Shown: piece after piece, positions 1 to 7,793 of the stretch
How the letters are laid out: the number at the start of each line of letters is the position of its first letter
Position numbering within the stretch: position 1 is the stretch's first letter
Source: Methanobacterium bryantii
GTDB taxonomy: Archaea; Methanobacteriota; Methanobacteria; Methanobacteriales; Methanobacteriaceae
Direction of reading: 5' to 3'
DNA length: 64,000 nt
NCBI RefSeq assembly: GCF_002287175.1
Contig: NZ_LMVM01000037.1
Coordinates: 158,999 to 222,998 of the forward strand
Position numbers and translations under genes: made by a program
Notes under the pieces: model-generated
Databases searched by the model: none
The model's input: the letters and a program-made list of their open reading frames with translations, nothing else
What the model was told of the DNA's origin: nothing

Positions 1-3
1 TTA

Positions 4-1392
4 ATGTTTGAGGATATACCTGTTGATGTTAGCCCAATGTATGAAGGAGAACGTATAAGATCAGCAAACATGTTTGTTGAACTTGCAGGCCCTAAATCTG
101 TCGGTGCAGAACTAATTCAAGTTGCAGATGACGTTGAAGACGGCAAAATAGAAGTCGTAGGTCCTGAACTCAGTGCCATGAAGGAAGGGGAAATCTATCC
201 TTTAGGGATACTTGCACAAATTCAAGGAGAAAAACTCGAAAAAGAGTTAGAAGGAGTTATAGAACGTAGGATACATGAACTGTGTAACTATGTTAAAGGT
301 TTCATGCACCTGAACCAGCGAGACCAGATATGGTGCCGTGTAAGTAAAGAATCAGTAAATGCCGGATTTAAACTTGAAGATCTTGGAAAAGCGCTTTCAA
401 TTCTCCTTAAGGAAGAGTTTCCGATCATAGAAAAAATATCAGTCAGCATACTTACAGAAGAAAGCGAAGTAGAATCATTCTTAGAAACAGCACGAGCACA
501 GTATGAAGTAAGAGATGCAAGGGCAAGAGAATTAAGCGATGAAGATGTTGACGTGTTCTACGGCTGTACAATGTGCCAATCATTTGCACCAAGTCATGTA
601 TGTATCGTCACGCCTGATAGGACTGCGCTTTGCGGAGCTATAAACTGGTTTGACTGCAGAGCCGCAGCTAAAATGGATCCTGATGGACCAATATTTGAAG
701 TTGAAAAAGGTGAAGTTTTAGATGATGTAAAGGGTGAGTACAGCAACGTAAACGCGGTCATGGCTGAAAAATCACAGGGTATGACTGAAAGAGTATATTT
801 ACACAGTGTATTTGAATATCCCCACACTTCATGCGGTTGTTTTGAAGCGGTCGCATTTTATATTCCTGAACTTGATGGAATTGGGATAGTAGATCGTGAT
901 TTTAGAGGGGAAACTCCGCTTGGAATTCCATTTTCAGCAATGGCGGGGCAGTGCTCTGGTGGAAAACAGGTAGAAGGATTTACAGGGCTTAGTCTGGAAT
1001 ACATGAGATCACCTAAGTTTTTACAGGCAGATGGAAGTTATGAAAGGATAATTTGGCTCCCAAAAGAGATAAAAGAGTCTCTAACTGATTTCATACCTGA
1101 AGAGTTATTTGATAAAATTCCAACTGAAGAGGATGCATCAAGCATTAAAGAAATCCGAAGATTCCTGCGTGAATCAGAACATCCGGTAATTGAAAGATTA
1201 AAAGCTTCTAAAGCAGCTGCAGCAGAACTTGAAATTATTGAAGATGAAACAGAAGAAGTTGAGGTATCGGAAGCTCCAATGGCCCAGGTTGCATATGCGC
1301 CTGAAATTTCAGTGCCGGCAGCAGGTGGAGTTAGAATAATACTTAAAAATGCGAAAGTTTACGCTGAAAAGGTAATAATCAAAAGGAAATAG
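4..1392 (+). CDS. cdhC: Acetyl-CoA decarbonylase/synthase beta subunit (acetyl-CoA synthase)
   Basis: Joins a methyl group (from the CdhDE corrinoid protein), CO and CoA into acetyl-CoA at the nickel-iron A-cluster, in the cytoplasmic CODH/ACS complex. Seen: 462 residues, close to the archaeal CdhC length and lacking the N-terminal domain of bacterial AcsB. Cysteines at 188, 191, 200 and 210 and the TSCGC motif (C277, C279) sit where the A-cluster ligands of characterised CdhC lie, offset by about one residue from the Methanosarcina protein as I recall it. There is an acidic and alanine-rich linker near residues 405-440, then a conserved GGVRIILKNAK tail. The ATG is three bases from the window edge, so its ribosome binding site cannot be seen. 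The cdhA and cdhB genes are presumably just upstream, outside the window. First gene of a co-directional run with cooC-like, cdhD, cdhE and an Fe-S protein. Assignment is very secure. Confidence 0.97.
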   Translation: MFEDIPVDVSPMYEGERIRSANMFVELAGPKSVGAELIQVADDVEDGKIEVVGPELSAMKEGEIYPLGILAQIQGEKLEKELEGVIERRIHELCNYVKGFMHLNQRDQIWCRVSKESVNAGFKLEDLGKALSILLKEEFPIIEKISVSILTEESEVESFLETARAQYEVRDARARELSDEDVDVFYGCTMCQSFAPSHVCIVTPDRTALCGAINWFDCRAAAKMDPDGPIFEVEKGEVLDDVKGEYSNVNAVMAEKSQGMTERVYLHSVFEYPHTSCGCFEAVAFYIPELDGIGIVDRDFRGETPLGIPFSAMAGQCSGGKQVEGFTGLSLEYMRSPKFLQADGSYERIIWLPKEIKESLTDFIPEELFDKIPTEEDASSIKEIRRFLRESEHPVIERLKASKAAAAELEIIEDETEEVEVSEAPMAQVAYAPEISVPAAGGVRIILKNAKVYAEKVIIKRK

Positions 1393-1419
1393 TTTTAAAT
1401 TTAAATGAGAGGTAGCTTA

Positions 1420-2181
1420 GTGATAATAGCAGTAAGTGGAAAGGGGGGAACTGGTAAAAGCATGATTACTTCCCTCATTGTTAGATCCTTAAAATCATGC
1501 GGTAAAGATATATTAGCGATTGATGCGGATCCTGATTCCAATTTACCCGAAGCCCTTGGAATAGATGTTGAAAAGACAGTAGGTGATGTTAGAGAAGAGC
1601 TTAAAAAAGACACTGCAGCAGGCAATATTCCTAAAGAATCAAATAAATGGGACATACTTGATTATAAAATCATGAAATCCATTGTGGAAACTCCTGATTT
1701 TGATCTCCTGGTAATGGGAAGGCCAGAAGGAAGCGGATGTTACTGCGCTGTAAATAACATGCTCCGAAAGATCATTGAAACACTTACCTCTAACTATGAT
1801 ATAATTGTCATTGATACAGAGGCAGGACTTGAGCATTTAAGCAGGAGAACAACACAAAATGTTGATATCATGCTTGTAGTGACAGATAGATCAAAAAGAG
1901 GGATTTTAACAGCGAAAAGAATTGATGATCTTTCAGGCGAACTTGATATCAGTTTCAAAAAAATGTATTTAATATTAAATCGAGCTATCCCTGGAAAAGA
2001 AGAAGAAACAATTAAAAAAATTGATGAAATTGGATTGAATCTTATTGGGACAGTATATGAAGACGAAACTGTTGCTGAATATGATATTGAAGGAAAACCA
2101 CTCATGGATCTTCCAGATGATTCTGCACCTGTAATTGCAGTTTCTGAAATTGTTTCGAAGATTTTAAATTTAATCGTATAA
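1420..2181 (+). CDS. CooC-like nickel-insertion ATPase (SIMIBI/MinD family)
   Basis: Probable ATPase that helps mature the nickel centre of the CODH/ACS complex, by analogy with CooC and AcsF. Seen: deviant Walker A motif SGKGGTGKS at residues 6-14, a DADPDSNLPEALG segment that matches the CooC family, and the conserved GSGCYC segment. That Cys-X-Cys-like pair in CooC proteins binds metal at the dimer interface. Start choice: an ATG at 1405 is in frame, but only the GTG at 1420 has a ribosome binding site (AGAGGT at 1408-1413), and it gives the family-typical N-terminus MIIAVSGKGG. It lies 27 bases after cdhC and 24 before cdhD, so almost certainly in the same transcript. Family is secure; the precise role is inferred from family and context. 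Confidence 0.9.
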   Translation: MIIAVSGKGGTGKSMITSLIVRSLKSCGKDILAIDADPDSNLPEALGIDVEKTVGDVREELKKDTAAGNIPKESNKWDILDYKIMKSIVETPDFDLLVMGRPEGSGCYCAVNNMLRKIIETLTSNYDIIVIDTEAGLEHLSRRTTQNVDIMLVVTDRSKRGILTAKRIDDLSGELDISFKKMYLILNRAIPGKEEETIKKIDEIGLNLIGTVYEDETVAEYDIEGKPLMDLPDDSAPVIAVSEIVSKILNLIV

Positions 2182-2205
2182 CAAAAAATTGAAGGATGTG
2201 GGTTT

Positions 2206-3372
2206 ATGGATAAAATGACACAACTTCTTAAACTACTTGAGAAAACAGATTCTATAGAAATAAATGAATTTAGAATGGACTTTGAAGAGTTAGAACTTCA
2301 AATAATGCCGGCTATCCAGCAGGCTGTTCAAAGGGTCGAAAGACAGGTTGAACAGGCAGGAATAAAAGAAGGAATAATATCGGAGGTTGAAGAGTTTTCA
2401 CCTCCAATCCATGAATATCCTGGATCGGTAGCAGAAGTTCAGCTTGGTGCGGGTTCAAGAAAGCCAGTATTTTTAGGGGGACAAAACGCACTGTACCGTT
2501 TTGAAGAACCTCAGCCAAATCCTCCTGTTGTTACATTCGATGTTTTTGATATTCCGATGCCAGGGCTTCCAAAACCAATAAGGGAACATTTTGAAGATGT
2601 TATGGAACATCCGGGTGAATGGGCTAAAAAGGCCGTTAAGGACTTTGGAGCCAATATGGTAACTATACACTTGATTGGAACCGGACCAAAAGTTATGGAT
2701 AAAACTCCTCAACAGGCCGCAGCTGATATTGAGGAAGTTTTACAGGCTGTAGACGTGCCTTTAGTTATAGGCGCGTCAGGTGACCCTCAAAAAGATCCAA
2801 TTGTTCTTGAAGCAGCAGCTGCAGCAGCTGAAGATGAAAGATGCCTTCTTGCATCTGCAAACATGGATTTGGACTACAAAAAAGTTGCAAAAGCAGCTGT
2901 AGATTACAATCATGCGGTTCTCTCATGGGCTATAACAGATATCAACATGCAGAAAACCTTAAACAAATACCTTATGAAAGAAGGTTTAACTCAAAATGAC
3001 ATTGTAATGGACCCTACAACATGTGCACTTGGTTATGGTATTGAATTTTCAATAGATGTTATAACCAGAACAAGACTCGCTGCACTTAAGGGAGATACTG
3101 ATTTACAAATGCCAATGTCTTCAGGAACAACCAATGCATGGGGTTCTCGTGAGGCATGGATGAAAAAAGAAGAATGGGGACCAACTGAGTACAGGGGACC
3201 AATTTGGGAAATAGTAACAGGACTTACCATGATGCTTTGCGGTGTTGATATATTTATGATGCTCCACCCACAATCAGTAAAAATGCTGCGAGAAATCGGA
3301 GAAACATTTACAAAAGAATATATGACCACAGAAGTTCCAGATATCTCAAACTGGATTACTCAACTGGGGTAG
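2206..3372 (+). CDS. cdhD: CODH/ACS complex delta subunit (corrinoid/Fe-S protein small subunit)
   Basis: Small subunit of the corrinoid iron-sulfur protein that carries the methyl group from tetrahydromethanopterin to the A-cluster of CdhC. Seen: 388 residues, typical for archaeal CdhD. The first roughly 100 residues are an acidic, glutamine-rich region. A TIM-barrel methyltransferase-like domain follows (about 115-388), with the conserved segments NPPVVTFDVFD, HPGEWAKKAV, MVTIHLIGTGP and the PMSSGTTNAWGSREAW loop. The upstream GGATGTGGG serves as a ribosome binding site. The gene sits between the CooC-like gene and cdhE, 15 bases before cdhE. Product is secure. Confidence 0.96.
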   Translation: MDKMTQLLKLLEKTDSIEINEFRMDFEELELQIMPAIQQAVQRVERQVEQAGIKEGIISEVEEFSPPIHEYPGSVAEVQLGAGSRKPVFLGGQNALYRFEEPQPNPPVVTFDVFDIPMPGLPKPIREHFEDVMEHPGEWAKKAVKDFGANMVTIHLIGTGPKVMDKTPQQAAADIEEVLQAVDVPLVIGASGDPQKDPIVLEAAAAAAEDERCLLASANMDLDYKKVAKAAVDYNHAVLSWAITDINMQKTLNKYLMKEGLTQNDIVMDPTTCALGYGIEFSIDVITRTRLAALKGDTDLQMPMSSGTTNAWGSREAWMKKEEWGPTEYRGPIWEIVTGLTMMLCGVDIFMMLHPQSVKMLREIGETFTKEYMTTEVPDISNWITQLG

Positions 3373-3387
3373 AAAGGAGGTTTTAAA

Positions 3388-4761
3388 ATGGCCGTTACTG
3401 CAATGGATGTTTACAGATTACTTCCAAAAACAAACTGTGCAAAATGTGGGGAGGCATCATGCATGGCATTTGCCACAAAACTCTCACAAAAAGAAACAGA
3501 TATTGAATTATGTACGCAACTTTCAGCCAATGAGGCGGATAAGCTTGCAGATGTATTAGCACCTGCTGTAAGAGAAATAATGGTAGGTAAAGGCAATAAA
3601 GCTATGATGGTTGGTGGAGATGAAGTCCTTTACAGATATGAACTAACTTATTACAATCCAACTCCTCTTGTAATTGATATAAGTGATGATATGGACCCTG
3701 CTGAATTTGAAGAGAGGGTCAAAAAGATAGAAGGCACTGAATTTGAAAGAACGGGGGAATTGCTCACACTTGACGCTATAGCACTTAGAAATAAGTCAGG
3801 TGACGCCTCAAAATTCAAAGAAGCTGCAGAAAAACTTAAAAGTTCTAAACTGGCGTTAGTACTATGTTCATTTGATCCAGAAGCTATGAAAGCTGCACTT
3901 GAAGCTGTTGGGGATGAACGTCCATTGATATATGGTGCAACAGAAAACAATATAGAAGAAATGGCAGCACTTGCACTTGGATATGACTGTCCGATTGCAC
4001 TATTTGTTCCAAATGACCTTGAAAAAATGAAAGAACTATCCCGGATTTTAAGGAGTAAAGGAATTAATGACATAATCCTTGACCCTGGAACATTTGTAAA
4101 TGATGGAATTGGTGACACCCTGGATAACTTTGTAATGATGAGAAGGCTTGCAGTTGAAGAAAGAGATGAAGATTTCAGATTCCCAATTTTAGGAGTTCCA
4201 GCAATTACATGGCTGGAAAATGGTGAAGATGATGTGAGTACTGCAATAAAAGAAGCTACAATTGCATCCACGCTTATGGATAAGTATGCAGATATGATGA
4301 TAATCCATGGAACTGAAATATGGGAGTTAATCCCTGTTTTAACATTAAGACAGAGCGTATATACAGATCCAAGGAAACCTCAAGCAGTGGATCCTGGATT
4401 ATATGAATTTGGTGAAATAAACGAAGATTCACCTGTCGCACTAACTACAAACTTTGCTCTCACCTATTACACAGTTGAGGGTGACCTGAAGGCTGGGAAA
4501 GCCAATGGTTATTTACTGGTACTTGATACCGAAGGTAGAGCTGTCGATGTGTCAGTAGCAGGCAGCCAGTTCAATGGTAAAGCCGTGGCAGATCTAATAA
4601 AAGAAACAGGTATTGAAGACAAAGTAAAAACCAGAAAAATGGTTATTCCTGGCCTTGGGGCACCAGTAAGTGGTGAAATCGAAGATGAAAGCGGATGGGA
4701 AATTTTGGTAGGACCAAGAGACTCATCAGCTCTGGCAGATTTCCTTAGAGAAAAAATGTAA
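3388..4761 (+). CDS. cdhE: CODH/ACS complex gamma subunit (corrinoid/Fe-S protein large subunit)
   Basis: Large subunit of the corrinoid Fe-S protein; with CdhD it passes methyl groups between tetrahydromethanopterin and the A-cluster. Seen: 457 residues. The N-terminal Fe-S motif is CAKCGEASCMAF (about residues 17-28), with a further cysteine at about 42 completing a [4Fe-4S] cluster of the CFeSP type. A TIM-barrel follows (about 80-320), then a C-terminal corrinoid-binding region with conserved segments such as TTNFALTYY and MVIPGLGAPVSGEIED. An AAAGGAGG ribosome binding site precedes the ATG. It ends 13 bases before the Fe-S protein gene. Product is secure. Confidence 0.96.
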   Translation: MAVTAMDVYRLLPKTNCAKCGEASCMAFATKLSQKETDIELCTQLSANEADKLADVLAPAVREIMVGKGNKAMMVGGDEVLYRYELTYYNPTPLVIDISDDMDPAEFEERVKKIEGTEFERTGELLTLDAIALRNKSGDASKFKEAAEKLKSSKLALVLCSFDPEAMKAALEAVGDERPLIYGATENNIEEMAALALGYDCPIALFVPNDLEKMKELSRILRSKGINDIILDPGTFVNDGIGDTLDNFVMMRRLAVEERDEDFRFPILGVPAITWLENGEDDVSTAIKEATIASTLMDKYADMMIIHGTEIWELIPVLTLRQSVYTDPRKPQAVDPGLYEFGEINEDSPVALTTNFALTYYTVEGDLKAGKANGYLLVLDTEGRAVDVSVAGSQFNGKAVADLIKETGIEDKVKTRKMVIPGLGAPVSGEIEDESGWEILVGPRDSSALADFLREKM

Positions 4762-4774
4762 TTAGGTAGATAAT

Positions 4775-5242
4775 ATGAAAACATTGATGGTAATTGACCC
4801 AAAAATGTGTTCTGAGTGCAAAGATTGCATAACAGCATGTGAAAAAGAACATGGAACCGCAAGGGCAAGAAAAAGCAGTTCAATTCCAATTTTCTGTCTG
4901 CAGTGTCATCCAGACAAAGCACCATGTGCTAGAATATGCCCAACTGGGGCCATAAAAGAGGAAGATGGAACCCTTATAGTGAACGAAGATGCATGTATAG
5001 TCTGCAAGCTCTGTTTGATAGCATGCCCTATAGGAATGCCGGTAATTGACGAAGAGAAAAAAGCAGTTCAAAAATGTACTTTATGCATGGAATCTGACAG
5101 AATACTCCCTGCATGTGTTGAAGCATGTAAAGACAACGTTTTAAAGGTATTTTCAGTTGAAGAACTTGAAAAACTGAAGTCAGATGTTTCATTTGCAAAG
5201 GTTCTTGAAGAGACCTTGAAAATGTGTCAGGATAAGTTATAA
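4775..5242 (+). CDS. Polyferredoxin-like 4Fe-4S protein of the CODH/ACS operon
   Basis: Electron-transfer protein of the HycB/CooF type, probably carrying electrons to or from the CODH/ACS complex. Seen: 155 residues with four cysteine clusters. These are CSECKDCITAC near residue 10, CLQCHPDKAPCARICP near 46, CIVCKLCLIACP near 73 and CTLCMESDRILPACVEAC near 97, consistent with four [4Fe-4S] clusters. It closely resembles PorE and PorF later in the window (31191-32124) in domain plan, so the methanogen seems to use one Fe-S module family for both enzymes. It starts 13 bases after cdhE, so is the last gene of this operon. Downstream DNA is T-rich (TTTATTTAATTC), a plausible archaeal termination region. 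Role is inferred from context. Confidence 0.9.
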   Translation: MKTLMVIDPKMCSECKDCITACEKEHGTARARKSSSIPIFCLQCHPDKAPCARICPTGAIKEEDGTLIVNEDACIVCKLCLIACPIGMPVIDEEKKAVQKCTLCMESDRILPACVEACKDNVLKVFSVEELEKLKSDVSFAKVLEETLKMCQDKL

Positions 5243-5319
5243 AACTTATCCTTTATTTAATTCTTGATTCTACGTTTTAAGCTTAAATCTATTCTACTTT
5301 AGTTTTGTAATTAGTTGAT

Positions 5320-5835
5320 TTATTTTTTAATTTTACCGTCTACAATACAGATTCCCTCATTTTCCAGCATTTCTTTCTTCATTTCAGTACCGCCAAAGAA
5401 TCCACCAACATGTAAATCTGATTTTACAACTCGATGGCAGGGAATTATTATTGGAAGCGGGTTCCTGCCAATTGCAGTTCCAACTGCTCTGTAAGCTTTG
5501 GTTCCAATAGATTCTGAAATCTGTTTGTAGGTTCTAACTTCTCCGTATGGGATTTTTGCAACTTCTTGAAGCACTTTGCCTTTAAAATCATGCTTATCAG
5601 GGATAATGCCATTAAATTCTGTCTTTTTCCCATAATAGGCCATGCAAACATCTTTTGCATAATGTTTATATTCGTCTGATAATTTAAAAGAAGTATACTC
5701 ATTTGAAATTTCGTCCAGCACGCTTTTTTCATCTGTCTTTGGAAGGGTTACCTTTAAAATTTTTCCTTCACCAACTGCAACTGCAAAATACAGCTTTCCA
5801 TCACTGTAGGTTGAAATTATAACCTCTTTAGAAAT
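5320..5835 (-). CDS. ogt: Methylated-DNA--protein-cysteine methyltransferase (Ogt/MGMT), atypical start
   Basis: Suicide DNA-repair protein that moves the methyl group from O6-methylguanine to its own cysteine. Seen: active-site PCHRVV motif, the helix-turn-helix segment IPYGEVRTYKQIS, and AYRAVGTAIGRNP. With the first ordinary start (GTG at 5721) the protein would be only 133 residues and lack the N-terminal domain. The frame stays open upstream to a stop at 5851-5853 and encodes protein-like sequence (YSDGKLYFAVAVGEGKILKV), but contains no ATG, GTG or TTG. The best candidate start is an ATT at 5833-5835, seven bases after a GGGGG tract, giving 171 residues, the normal family length. A frameshift or sequencing error further upstream is the alternative. 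The product is sure, the start is not. Confidence 0.88.
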   Translation of the reverse strand: MSKEVIISTYSDGKLYFAVAVGEGKILKVTLPKTDEKSVLDEISNEYTSFKLSDEYKHYAKDVCMAYYGKKTEFNGIIPDKHDFKGKVLQEVAKIPYGEVRTYKQISESIGTKAYRAVGTAIGRNPLPIIIPCHRVVKSDLHVGGFFGGTEMKKEMLENEGICIVDGKIKK

Positions 5836-5907
5836 TTGAATTCCCCCTGGTTAGTCAGTGATTTAATGATCTGTAAACTAAAAATAAATTTTTCTATTTA
5901 TCAAAAT

Positions 5908-7257
5908 TTAAATATACACTCTAAAATTGTCTATTATAAGATCTATGTCTTCTTTAGCCCTTTCAAAACTTTCATGGCCTCCAGAGAACCATAAATAGTA
6001 CAGTAAATCATCTATTTTAAATGAAATAACCGTAATTTTGGTTGGTGCAATATCATTTACATTTTCACCAATTATAGTATACACATCTATTCCCTCTGCT
6101 CTAAATTCAGTTTCAGATAAGATTGTGCTGTTTTGAATTATAAAAACATCTCTAATTGTATCTGCAACTTCTTTTGATGTAAGATCACCTACGTTGGTGT
6201 TTTTGTTGATGGAAAATGTAATATTACCATTTGCAGAATTTCCTTTAACTATCTTCTTTTTATTTGCAGTGGAAATTACTTCCCATGATCCTGGATAGTC
6301 AAATGATATTTCTCCATCATCATAGGTTAGAATCTGCGTTGTATTTTCCATTTCTTTTAATGCTTCTTCCACTTTAACACGTACATAAATATAAGGATCA
6401 TCTAAAGCATGAGTTAATGGTTTAAGAGCCTCTTCATCACCTATTTTTCCAAGGGCTTCTGCGGCTCTTCCCCTAACATATTTATTCCTGTCTTTAGTCC
6501 ACCCAACAAGTATATTAATTAAGGGTTTTACGGCCCGTTTATCTCCTATTCTTCCAAGGGCTTCTGCAGCCCTTCCTCGAATATGCCAGTCTTCATTTCT
6601 TAAAAGATCTATAAGAGGTTCAACAGCAACATTTTTCATTTTTCCAAGGGCAACCACAGCTTTCCATCTAACGTCATTGTCTTCATCGTTTAGGGCATCC
6701 ATTAGACTTTCAATTGCTCGTTCATCTCCTATTTTTCCAAGTGCATCTGCAGCATACTTTCTAACGTGCCATTCATCATCACTTAAAGCTTCTATTAGAC
6801 TATCTACTGCTCGTTCATCTCCTATTTTTCCAAGTGCAGAAGCAGCAAATCTTCTAACTGCCCATCTTTTATCATGTAATAAATAGATTAGGGGATCTAC
6901 AGCTCGCATGTCCCCAATATTTCCAAGGGCCCACGCGGCTTTCCATCTAACTTCTTCGTCCTTATCATTTAAAGCTTTTATCAGAGGTTCTACAGCTCTC
7001 CTATCTCTTAGCACGCCCAAAGCCTCAGCTGCGGTTTCTCTTACAGAACCCATAACTGCGTAGTATTCATGCCATTCTTTATATTCAAGAACGTCTATAA
7101 GTGGAAATAAGGCCCTATCATCTCCTATCTTTTTAAGAGCGGCAGCAGCCTCTTTTCGAATATTGCAGTCATTAAATTTAAGAGCATTTATTAGGCTTTC
7201 AACGTCCCTGGTTTTTTCCAACCGATCTATATTTGGCTTAATTTTACCAATTGCCAT
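5908..7257 (-). CDS. HEAT-repeat (PBS-lyase type) protein with C-terminal PsbP-like domain
   Basis: Unknown role; probably a protein-protein interaction scaffold. Seen: about nine HEAT repeats over residues 15-300, each carrying variants of ALGKIGDERAVxPLI, the PBS-lyase HEAT signature. A different C-terminal domain of about 145 residues follows, beginning YDDGEISFDYPGSWEVI. This resembles the PsbP/DUF1795-like lipid- or protein-binding fold (inference from pattern only). Repeats are visible at DNA level too: the same stretch coding for GKIGDERA recurs around 6715 and 6807. The ATG at 7257 is chosen over the TTG at 7269 because GAGGTT at 7262-7267 would then be its ribosome binding site. A hairpin array lies directly upstream and runs to that site. 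No signal peptide is seen. Confidence 0.85.
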   Translation of the reverse strand: MAIGKIKPNIDRLEKTRDVESLINALKFNDCNIRKEAAAALKKIGDDRALFPLIDVLEYKEWHEYYAVMGSVRETAAEALGVLRDRRAVEPLIKALNDKDEEVRWKAAWALGNIGDMRAVDPLIYLLHDKRWAVRRFAASALGKIGDERAVDSLIEALSDDEWHVRKYAADALGKIGDERAIESLMDALNDEDNDVRWKAVVALGKMKNVAVEPLIDLLRNEDWHIRGRAAEALGRIGDKRAVKPLINILVGWTKDRNKYVRGRAAEALGKIGDEEALKPLTHALDDPYIYVRVKVEEALKEMENTTQILTYDDGEISFDYPGSWEVISTANKKKIVKGNSANGNITFSINKNTNVGDLTSKEVADTIRDVFIIQNSTILSETEFRAEGIDVYTIIGENVNDIAPTKITVISFKIDDLLYYLWFSGGHESFERAKEDIDLIIDNFRVYI

Positions 7258-7315
7258 GTATAACCTCAAAATTTTTTAACAAAAATTTCGTTGTTACGAA
7301 ACTTTAGGAAACTCT

Positions 7316-7563
7316 CAAACACGAAGTGTTTGGAGCAAATCGTAGCAAGCAAAAATCGAAGATTTTTGCTGCATGTAAACATCTACGATGTTTACTTTTG
7401 TGAACATGTAAAATTCTAAAAGAATTTTACGGTTACGAACTTCGTTCGTAAACATAGAAATCTATGATTTTCTAAAGATTTGCTAGTTTCATTCATGGAG
7501 TCTCAAAATCGTGGATTTTGAAGACTTTCAGTTTCGTAAACATCGGAAATTCGCGATTTCCGA
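7316..7563. repeat. Tandem short-hairpin array A
   Basis: At least seven near-perfect stem-loops stand in a row, each with 7-10 bp arms and mostly a 3-nt loop: 7316-7332, 7349-7369, 7375-7395, 7408-7430, 7433-7451, 7503-7521 and 7543-7563. An imperfect one lies at 7456-7473. Arm sequences differ from one hairpin to the next while pairing is kept. Many arms end in ATC and begin GAT around the loop, as in TCAAAATC/GATTTTGA at 7503. AAACAT or GAACAT often lies just before an arm. On the minus strand the array is the leader of the HEAT-repeat gene. The rest of the gap, 7564-7793, is AT-rich with no gene seen. Related arrays lie at 17470 and 29616. Confidence 0.85.
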
Positions 7564-7793
7564 AGGTTTCGAAATTCTATGAATTCCTTCAACCTTTATG
7601 CCATGATAAATAATAAATTTATTATATTTAATATTCCAACTTTAAATTTCAGATGATTCTATTTATTTCTGGAATAATTTAAATAGATATATGTATTATT
7701 TCATGATTGAATCCCATGTGTATTAGATAGTGGTGCTGATTTAAAACTGTTTATTTGTATTTTAAATTATGATGCTATTATATTTTTATTAAA

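Noticed and set aside
3651..4271. 206-codon open frame on the minus strand within cdhE
   Set aside because: Shadow of cdhE in the opposite frame; serine-rich translation without family features and no ribosome binding site.
7316..7563. Hairpin array A as a CRISPR array
   Set aside because: No constant repeat of 24-40 bases and no equal spacers; the arms change from unit to unit and no cas gene is near. The same holds for arrays B and C.
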